DNA from: an uncultured Pseudomonas sp. | GTDB taxonomy: Bacteria; Pseudomonadota; Gammaproteobacteria; Pseudomonadales; Pseudomonadaceae | DNA: 64,000 nt | NCBI RefSeq assembly: GCF_943846705.1 | Contig: NZ_OX044366.1 | Location: forward strand, 434,001 to 498,000 | Direction of reading: 5' to 3' | In this document: positions 58,306 through 64,000 of the stretch, piece after piece | Position numbering within the stretch: position 1 is the first letter of the stretch | Layout: each line of letters begins with the position of its first letter | Made by a program: the position numbers and the translations under genes | The notes under the pieces: model-generated | What the model was told of the DNA's origin: nothing | The model's input: the letters and a program-made list of their open reading frames with translations, nothing else | The model's database searches: none

Positions 58306-59754
58306 ATGCAATGGGAAACCGTAATCGGGCTGGAAATTCACGCCCAGCTCAGCACCCAATCGAAGATTTTCTCCGCCAGCGCCATCGCCTTTGGTGCCGA
58401 GCCCAACACCCAGGCCAGCCTGGTTGATCTGGGCATGCCCGGCACCTTACCAGTGCTGAATGCCGAAGCGGTGCGCATGGCCTGCAAGTTCGGCCTGGCG
58501 ATTGATGCCGAAATCGCTCCACAGAATATCTTCGCCCGTAAAAACTACTTCTACCCGGATCTGCCCAAGGGCTACCAGACCAGCCAGATGGATCATCCCA
58601 TCGTGGGTAAGGGCTTTTTGGATATCACCCTGGAAGACGGCACGCAGAAGCGCATCGGCATTACCCGCGCGCACCTTGAAGAAGACGCCGGCAAAAGCCT
58701 GCACGAAGACTTCCACGGCATGAGCGGCATCGACCTCAACCGTGCCGGGACGCCGCTGCTGGAAATCGTCTCCGAGCCGGACATTCGCTCAGCCAAGGAA
58801 GCCGTGGCCTACGTCAAGGCCATGCACGCACTGGTGCGCTACCTCGGCATCTGCGACGGCAACATGGCCGAAGGCTCGCTGCGCTGCGACTGCAACGTCT
58901 CGGTACGCCCCAAAGGCCAGGCCGAGTTCGGCACCCGCGCCGAGATCAAGAACGTCAACTCGTTCCGCTTTATCGAGAAAGCCATCAACCATGAAGTGCA
59001 ACGGCAGATCGAGCTGATCGAAGACGGCGGCAAAGTCGTGCAGGAAACCCGCCTGTATGACCCCAACAAGGACCAGACGCGCTCCATGCGCAGCAAGGAA
59101 GAAGCCAACGACTACCGTTACTTCCCCTGCCCGGACCTGCTGCCGGTGGTGATCGAGCAAAGCTTCCTCGACGAAGTCCGCGCCACCCTGCCAGAGCTGC
59201 CGGTACAGAAACGCGAGCGCTTCGAGCGCGAGTTCGGCCTGAGCACCTACGACGCCGACGTACTGGCCGCCAGCCGCGAACTGGCCGACTACTTCGAAGC
59301 GGTCAACGGCGTGTGTGGCGATGCCAAGCTGGCCGCCAACTGGGTGATGGGCGAGCTGTCCAGCCTGCTTAACAAGGACAACCTGGAGATCGAGCAGTCG
59401 CCAGTTTCCGCCGAACAGCTGGGCGGGATGATCCTGCGCATCAAGGACAACACTATCAGCGGCAAGATCGCCAAGATGGTCTTTGAAGCCCTGGCCGCAG
59501 GCGAAGGCGCAACGGCGGATGAGGTGATCGAGCACAAGGGCCTCAAGCAGGTCACCGACTCGGGCGCCATCGAAGCCATGCTGGATGACGTGCTGGCAGC
59601 CAATGCCGAGCAGGTCGAACAGTACCGCGCCGCTGATGAAGCCAAGCGCGGCAAGATGTTCGGCTTCTTCGTCGGCCAGGCCATGAGGGCCTCGAAAGGC
59701 AAGGCCAACCCTGGCCAAGTGAACGAACTGCTGAAGAAAAAGCTCGAAGGCTGA
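58306..59754 (+). CDS. gatB: Asp/Glu-tRNA amidotransferase subunit B
   Basis: A 482-residue GatB kinase/transamidase: [23 protein letters not shown] start, [23 protein letters not shown] block (here [17 protein letters not shown]), a cradle domain and a C-terminal YqeY-like tail. It phosphorylates and amidates misacylated tRNA-Gln/Asn. 11 bp after gatA. Confidence 0.98.
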   Translation: MQWETVIGLEIHAQLSTQSKIFSASAIAFGAEPNTQASLVDLGMPGTLPVLNAEAVRMACKFGLAIDAEIAPQNIFARKNYFYPDLPKGYQTSQMDHPIVGKGFLDITLEDGTQKRIGITRAHLEEDAGKSLHEDFHGMSGIDLNRAGTPLLEIVSEPDIRSAKEAVAYVKAMHALVRYLGICDGNMAEGSLRCDCNVSVRPKGQAEFGTRAEIKNVNSFRFIEKAINHEVQRQIELIEDGGKVVQETRLYDPNKDQTRSMRSKEEANDYRYFPCPDLLPVVIEQSFLDEVRATLPELPVQKRERFEREFGLSTYDADVLAASRELADYFEAVNGVCGDAKLAANWVMGELSSLLNKDNLEIEQSPVSAEQLGGMILRIKDNTISGKIAKMVFEALAAGEGATADEVIEHKGLKQVTDSGAIEAMLDDVLAANAEQVEQYRAADEAKRGKMFGFFVGQAMRASKGKANPGQVNELLKKKLEG

Positions 59755-59799
59755 GCCAGCCTTTAATCCGCACGCAAGCCATGGATGGCTCGCAACAAC

Positions 59800-59821
59800 A
59801 ACGCCGGGCTAGCCCGGCGTT
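59800..59821 (+). terminator. Terminator of gatCAB
   Basis: Perfect 22-bp palindrome, halves AACGCCGGGCT / AGCCCGGCGTT, followed by GCTTATCT, 45 bp after the gatB stop. Confidence 0.7.
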
Positions 59822-59900
59822 GCTTATCTCAAAGGATTTGGCGAGGCAGACGCGGAGCCCGAGCACAGCGACACCCATCCCCCCATTCAGCGGAGACCCT

Positions 59901-60272
59901 ATGCGCCTAATTTTAATTGCCATCGCCAGCCTGCTGCTCAGTGCCTGCGCCAGCCAGAGCCAAGTCGACCAACATGGTTATCGCGCCGAGGGCCAGGCGT
60001 CCTATTACGGCGCGCGTCACCACGGCAAAAAAACCGCCAGCGGCGAGCGCTTCGACCAGCACGCCCTGACCGCCGCGCACCGCAGCCTGCCATTCGGCAG
60101 CCGCGTACAGGTCACCAACCTGCGCAACGACAGATCCGTCGTGGTGCGCATCAACGACCGCGGCCCATACGCCAAGAGGCGCATTATCGATCTCTCGCAC
60201 AAGGCCGCCGAGCAGCTCGGCATGCTCCGTGACGGCGTGGTACCGGTGCGCGTGGAGCAACTGGCCGAGTAA
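59901..60272 (+). CDS. RlpA-family septal-ring-like lipoprotein (DPBB domain)
   Basis: A 123-residue lipoprotein: signal [14 protein letters not shown] with the lipobox Cys, then a double-psi beta-barrel ([43 protein letters not shown] split). RlpA of P. aeruginosa is a lytic transglycosylase of naked septal glycan; this shorter paralogue lacks a SPOR domain. GGAG 5 nt upstream of the ATG. Confidence 0.9.
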   Translation: MRLILIAIASLLLSACASQSQVDQHGYRAEGQASYYGARHHGKKTASGERFDQHALTAAHRSLPFGSRVQVTNLRNDRSVVVRINDRGPYAKRRIIDLSHKAAEQLGMLRDGVVPVRVEQLAE

Positions 60273-60372
60273 ACACAGCTGTTTACAAAGAAGCCGTAAA
60301 CAGCCCGCTCAGCCCTCTGGCGCCACGCACGCCGATGATTACACTAGCGCCACTTTTCTGGAGCTTCTTGCA

Positions 60373-61461
60373 ATGACCCTGATGACCTTTGTCTACCTGA
60401 TCGCCGGCCTGGTGCTACTGGTCGCCGGCGCCGAAGTATTGGTGCGCGGCGCCGCCAAACTGGCCGCGCAGTTCGGCATTCCGCCGCTGGTCATTGGCCT
60501 CACGGTCGTGGCATTCGGCACCAGCGCCCCGGAAACCGCCGTCAGCGTGCAAGCAGCATTTAACAACAGCGGCGACCTGGCCATCGGCAATGTAGTCGGC
60601 AGCAATATCGCCAACGTCCTGCTGATTCTCGGCATGACCGCTCTGGTCGCCCCACTGATCGTCTCGCGCCAACTGATCCGCCTGGATGTTCCGATCATGA
60701 TCGGTGCCAGCCTGGTGGTGTATGCCCTGGCCTGGGACGGCAGCCTCAGCCGCCTCGACGGCGCGCTGCTGTTTGCCGGCATCATCGCCTACACCGCCTT
60801 CCTGATCATCAGCTCACGCCGTGATAAAGCGTCTGAGCAAGACGATCAGTTTGCCAAGGAGTTCGGCCTCGACGAGCCAGCCAAACCCTACGCCTGGGCG
60901 ATCAACCTGGGCCTGATCATCGCCGGCCTGGTGCTGCTGGTCAGCGGTTCCAACTTCCTGGTTGAAGGCGCCGTGAGCCTGGCGCGCGCCTTAGGGTTAT
61001 CGGAGCTGGTGATCGGCCTGACAGTGGTGGCCATCGGCACTTCACTGCCGGAGTTGGCCACCTCAATCATGGCCGCGATCCGGGGCGAGCGTGATATCGC
61101 CGTGGGCAATATCGTCGGCAGCAACATCTTCAACCTGCTCTGCGTATTGGGCCTGGCTTCAATGGTTTCGCCACAGGCGATTAACGTGGCGGCCAATGCG
61201 CTGGCCTTTGACTTCCCGATCATGATTGCCGTGGCGGTGGCCTGCCTGCCGATCTTCTTCGCCGGTTACCGCATCAACCGCTGGGAAGGCCTGCTGTTTA
61301 TCGCTTACTACGCGGCTTACACGCTGTACCTGGTGCTGTCCTCAACCGGCCGCCCCTTCGCCGATGTGTTTGGCGAGGCCATGCTCGGCTACGCCCTGCC
61401 GCTGACGGCCGTGACCCTGATGATCATTGCGGCGCGCGCCTGGCACAAGCAGAAAGCCTGA
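60373..61461 (+). CDS. Calcium/sodium antiporter, YrbG/CaCA family
   Basis: A 362-residue K+-independent Na+/Ca2+ exchanger-like protein with ten helices and two inverted alpha repeats: GLTVVAFGTSAPETAVSVQAA with GNVVGSNIANVL, and GLTVVAIGTSLPELATSIMAA with GNIVGSNIFNLL. Start MTLMTFVYLIAG; GGAG about 9 nt upstream. Confidence 0.93.
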   Translation: MTLMTFVYLIAGLVLLVAGAEVLVRGAAKLAAQFGIPPLVIGLTVVAFGTSAPETAVSVQAAFNNSGDLAIGNVVGSNIANVLLILGMTALVAPLIVSRQLIRLDVPIMIGASLVVYALAWDGSLSRLDGALLFAGIIAYTAFLIISSRRDKASEQDDQFAKEFGLDEPAKPYAWAINLGLIIAGLVLLVSGSNFLVEGAVSLARALGLSELVIGLTVVAIGTSLPELATSIMAAIRGERDIAVGNIVGSNIFNLLCVLGLASMVSPQAINVAANALAFDFPIMIAVAVACLPIFFAGYRINRWEGLLFIAYYAAYTLYLVLSSTGRPFADVFGEAMLGYALPLTAVTLMIIAARAWHKQKA

Positions 61462-61489
61462 CAGGCACGAGGAGAACGCCAGAACGAAG

Positions 61490-61514
61490 AAGCCGACGCG
61501 AACGTCGGCTTTTT
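61490..61514. terminator. Intrinsic terminator of the antiporter gene
   Basis: AAGCCGACG, 4-nt CGAA loop, CGTCGGCTT followed by a TTTTT run, 29 bp after the stop. Between convergent genes. Confidence 0.9.
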
Positions 61515-61541
61515 GTACCAGCGATGACCCTACGTCCGGCG

Positions 61542-62483
61542 CTAGATCCAGCCAACAAACTGCAACACCAACAACCCAAGATTGGTACTGATCACCGACG
61601 CCAGGGTGGTGATGACAATTATCGCGGCCGCCAGCTCATAGTTAGCACCCACTGCCTTGGCCATGACAAAGCTGGCCGCCGCCGTCGGGCTGACGAAATA
61701 CAGAAACAGAATCCCCAGGTCAGCACCGCGAAACCCGCACAGCCCCGCGCCCAGCGTCGCCAGCAGCGGTAACCAGAGCACCTTCATCAGGCTCGAACTG
61801 ACGGCCACACCACTGCCCTGGCGCAAGGAATCCAACGTCAGCGTGGCGCCGATGCAGATCAACGCCAGCGGCAGGCTCATCTGCGCAAAATAGCCCCCGG
61901 AGGTCAGCAACCACTCGGGCAGAGGGATTTTCCAGGCGGCAAACGGAATCGCCAGCAATACGCCGACGATCAATGGATTGGTCGCAATATTCTTCGCCAG
62001 GCTCCACACATCGGTCTTGGCCTGCGGGCTGTAGATCGCCAGGATGATCGCCGACAGCACGTTGTACGTAAGAATCACCACGCCGCCGAGCACCGCACCC
62101 ACCGACAGCCCGTAATCGCCGTACATGCTGGTCGCCAGCGCCAAGCCGACAATGCCGTTATTGCCGCGAAAAGCGCCTTGGGTATACACGCCGCGATCGG
62201 CCTCGGGGCAACGCAGAACCGACCAGCCCCACGCCAGCAGGAAGCAGCCCAGAGTGGCCAGGGCAAAATACAGCAGCAGTGCCGGCTGTAACGCGGTGCT
62301 CAGGTCGGCCTTGATGATCCCCAGAAACAACAAGGTCGGCAGGGTGCCACGAAATACCAGCGTCGAAGCGGTGTTGATAAACGCCGCGTCAATCAGCGCA
62401 AGGCGCTTGAGCACCACGCCGAGAAACAGCATGGAAAACACCGGAGCCGTAACGCTGATGGTTTGCTGGACAACGGCGAGCAT
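61542..62483 (-). CDS. AEC-family transporter (auxin efflux carrier-like permease)
   Basis: A 313-residue membrane protein with ten helices in two inverted bundles (TLPTLLFLGIIKADLS; LPLALICIGATLTLDSLRQG). Bacterial members export or import organic acids (e.g. malonate). Start at 62483 (AGGGG 5 nt upstream). Confidence 0.9.
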   Translation of the reverse strand: MLAVVQQTISVTAPVFSMLFLGVVLKRLALIDAAFINTASTLVFRGTLPTLLFLGIIKADLSTALQPALLLYFALATLGCFLLAWGWSVLRCPEADRGVYTQGAFRGNNGIVGLALATSMYGDYGLSVGAVLGGVVILTYNVLSAIILAIYSPQAKTDVWSLAKNIATNPLIVGVLLAIPFAAWKIPLPEWLLTSGGYFAQMSLPLALICIGATLTLDSLRQGSGVAVSSSLMKVLWLPLLATLGAGLCGFRGADLGILFLYFVSPTAAASFVMAKAVGANYELAAAIIVITTLASVISTNLGLLVLQFVGWI

Positions 62484-62832
62484 GGCAGCCCCTGGCAACT
62501 ACTTAGATAGGGCGCTAATGATAGCAAGGCCGCCTCGCAAAAAGCTTTCAGCAACCTGTCAGGAGGGGAAAACGCCGGGAGCGATGTTTAACGTCGCACA
62601 GCGACGGCCCGCAGGATGGCTGCCATGGATGGCCGGCGATAAAAATAATCTTTAGAGCCTGCTTACGCTCTCGCCGGTTAGATCCATGCAAGGCACTACG
62701 TCAGTCACAGCCTGCGGCTGGTCAACACAGCGAGGAAGCGGACTGGGCTCGCTAAAGCGTGTCAGCCGCGAACGGCTTCCGGGCCTATTTTTACCCAGCA
62801 TGGCCGCCACGCTGCAGATCCTAAGCAGGGGC
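62484..62832. other. 349-bp non-coding gap with a MITE-like end motif
   Basis: I see no gene. TTTAGAGCCTG at 62651-62661 matches the end of the element at 19301. An imperfect inverted counterpart (CAGGGGCTTAG) at 62826-62836 overlaps the roxR stop. The hairpin CTAAGC-AGGG-GCTTAG (62821-62836) may terminate roxR. Confidence 0.45.
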
Positions 62833-63393
62833 TTAGCGCCGAACCGGGCGCTTCTGCAGCTTGCGCTGCAAGGTGCGTCGGTGCATGCCCAGAGCGCGGG
62901 CCGTGGCGGAGATATTGCCTTCATGCTCGCTGAGGACGCGCTGGATATGCTCCCACTGCAGGCGGTCCACCGACATCGGGTTTTCCGGCACCAGGCTGTC
63001 CAAATCGGCATGCTGGGTCAGCAGCGCGGCCAGCACATCGTCGGCGTCGGCGGGCTTGCACAGGTAATTGCAGGCCCCGCGCTTGATCGCCTCCACGGCG
63101 GTGGCAATGCTCGAATAGCCGGTAAGAATCACCACACGCATTTCCGCGTCCAGCTCCAGCAGCTTGGGCAGCAGCACCAGGCCGGAGTCACCTTCCATTT
63201 TCAGGTCGACCACGGCGTAATCCGGCAGATCCTGCTCAGCCAGGGCCAGGCCTTCTTCGGCGGAACCGGCGGTGGAAACCCGCAAGCCACGACGACTCAT
63301 GGCGCGCGCCATAACGCGGGTGAAGGTGGGGTCGTCATCGACCAGCAGCAGGTGCGGTTGCTCCTCACCTTCAAACAGAACTTCGTCACTCAT
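62833..63393 (-). CDS. roxR: Redox response regulator RoxR (ActR/PrrA/RegA type)
   Basis: A 186-residue regulator: receiver (LLVDDD; phospho-Asp63 in VVDLKM; Lys in YLCKPADADD), short linker, C-terminal Fis-type HTH (GNISATARALGMHRRTLQRKLQK split). RoxSR controls the cyanide-insensitive oxidase and other respiratory genes in Pseudomonas. I chose the ATG with AAGGAA 9 nt upstream. 13 bp after roxS. Confidence 0.92.
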   Translation of the reverse strand: MSDEVLFEGEEQPHLLLVDDDPTFTRVMARAMSRRGLRVSTAGSAEEGLALAEQDLPDYAVVDLKMEGDSGLVLLPKLLELDAEMRVVILTGYSSIATAVEAIKRGACNYLCKPADADDVLAALLTQHADLDSLVPENPMSVDRLQWEHIQRVLSEHEGNISATARALGMHRRTLQRKLQKRPVRR

Positions 63394-63406
63394 ACTCAAT
63401 GCTTCC

Positions 63407-64000
63407 TTAGGCTCGGCCATAGGCGCGCGGCAACTTCAGCTCGGTGAGCGTGCCGCCTTCTTCGTGGTTATACAGTTTAACCGTGCCGCCGGCACGGGTG
63501 ACGCTGGCCTGACTGAGGAATAAGCCGAGGCCAAAACCCTTGCCCTTGGTGGTGAAGAACGGCCGCCCCAGCTGCTCGGCAATCGCCAGCGGTACGCCGT
63601 CGCCAAAATCGCGAATACTCAGACGCAGCCACTGGTGGTCCCAGTCCAGGCGAATATCCAGTTTGTCCGGGCAGGCATCGGCGGCGTTGTTCAGCAGGTT
63701 CAGCAGCGCCTGGGTCAGATCAGCCGGCGGCATCAAACGTGGTGGCGTGCCGCGCCCCAGGCACTGATAACGATAACTGGCTTCCGGGCGCATCAGGTGC
63801 CAGCGATTGAGGGCGGCCTCCAGCCACTCCACCGACGACAACTCGACCACAGCCTGGCGCCGATCCGCCTCGGCGGCGCGCACCAGATGCTGCAGGGTTT
63901 CTTTGCATAACTTGACCTGTTCCTGCAGCACCGCCAGGTCCTCCTGCAGGGTCGGCTCCTGGTGCTCGCGGCGCAGCTCCTTGATCAGCACACTCATGGT
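63407..64000 (-). CDS. roxS: Redox sensor histidine kinase RoxS (partial, C-terminal part)
   Basis: The last 197 or so residues before the window edge: the end of the dimerisation helices, then HATPase_c with N-box LLNLLNNAADA, G1 DFGDGVP, F-box FFTTK and G2 GFGLGLFL. The phospho-His block (H-box) and membrane sensor are outside the window. The RegB/PrrB-type identity is based on the roxR partner. Confidence 0.9.
   Translation of the reverse strand, partial: TMSVLIKELRREHQEPTLQEDLAVLQEQVKLCKETLQHLVRAAEADRRQAVVELSSVEWLEAALNRWHLMRPEASYRYQCLGRGTPPRLMPPADLTQALLNLLNNAADACPDKLDIRLDWDHQWLRLSIRDFGDGVPLAIAEQLGRPFFTTKGKGFGLGLFLSQASVTRAGGTVKLYNHEEGGTLTELKLPRAYGRA

Overview
The window looks like core chromosome from a Pseudomonas (sensu lato) gammaproteobacterium. 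It is GC-rich, densely coded, and has no prophage, insertion sequence, CRISPR array or tRNA that I can see. From about 18.2 kb to the right edge, the gene order is the one I remember from the P. aeruginosa chromosome (zapE-trpS ... cysD-cysNC ... algW ... hisC-hisD-hisG-murA ... mla ... kds/lpt-rpoN-hpf-ptsN-rapZ-ptsO ... pmbA-darP-tldD ... rng-maf-mreDCB-gatCAB ... roxSR). I cannot determine the species.

Region 1 (1-18 kb) is more accessory. It opens with a truncated RND efflux permease and its adaptor, divergent from a TetR regulator with a clear shared operator. A compact copper module follows: a copper chaperone, CopA ATPase and CueR, with two CueR-type promoters carrying 19-bp spacers back to back between chaperone and ATPase. 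Next come a HAD phosphatase with TesB, a histone-deacetylase-family hydrolase, a TetR regulator divergent from an AhpD-like protein with duplicated operators, a haloacid-dehalogenase-type HAD, a DoxX-like protein, a DMT permease, a class V aminotransferase, an HI0933-type flavoprotein, a two-gene signalling module (receiver fused to a CheC/CheX-type phosphatase domain, plus a PAS protein), and an RhlE-type helicase.

Region 2 (18-32 kb) holds zapE (its start directly abutted by a 260-bp MITE-like repeat), trpS with an extra C-terminal domain, a hydrolase, yhcB, cysD-cysNC for sulfate activation, a Nif3 protein, the AlgW regulated protease, and hisC-hisD-hisG-murA. Region 3 (32-43 kb) is a divergent envelope hub. 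The mlaFEDCB lipid-transport operon runs left into ibaG-murA-his. kdsD-kdsC-lptC-lptA-lptB-rpoN-hpf-ptsN-rapZ-ptsO runs right and links LPS export with sigma-54 and the nitrogen PTS.

Region 4 (43-56 kb) has pmbA and tldD (the two halves of the TldD/TldE protease) either side of darP. Upstream of tldD lies a leftward block: mreB, mreC, mreD, maf, rng, yhdP, nitrilase, tldD and a small membrane ORF. Two unusual control features sit between mreB and mreC: an intrinsic-terminator-like hairpin, and an mreC reading frame whose conserved N-terminus has no ATG, GTG or TTG start. Region 5 (56-64 kb) carries gatCAB, an RlpA-type lipoprotein, a Ca2+/Na+ antiporter, an AEC permease and the RoxS/RoxR redox two-component pair (RoxS runs off the edge).

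Dispersed palindromic REP/REPIN-type repeats with a GATGGGT...ACCCATC core occur at three sites. No wholly new multi-gene system is evident. The strongest candidates for follow-up are the mreB-mreC junction, the receiver-CheC/PAS module, the MITE at zapE, the rpoN leader palindrome and the divergent APS-kinase half of CysNC.
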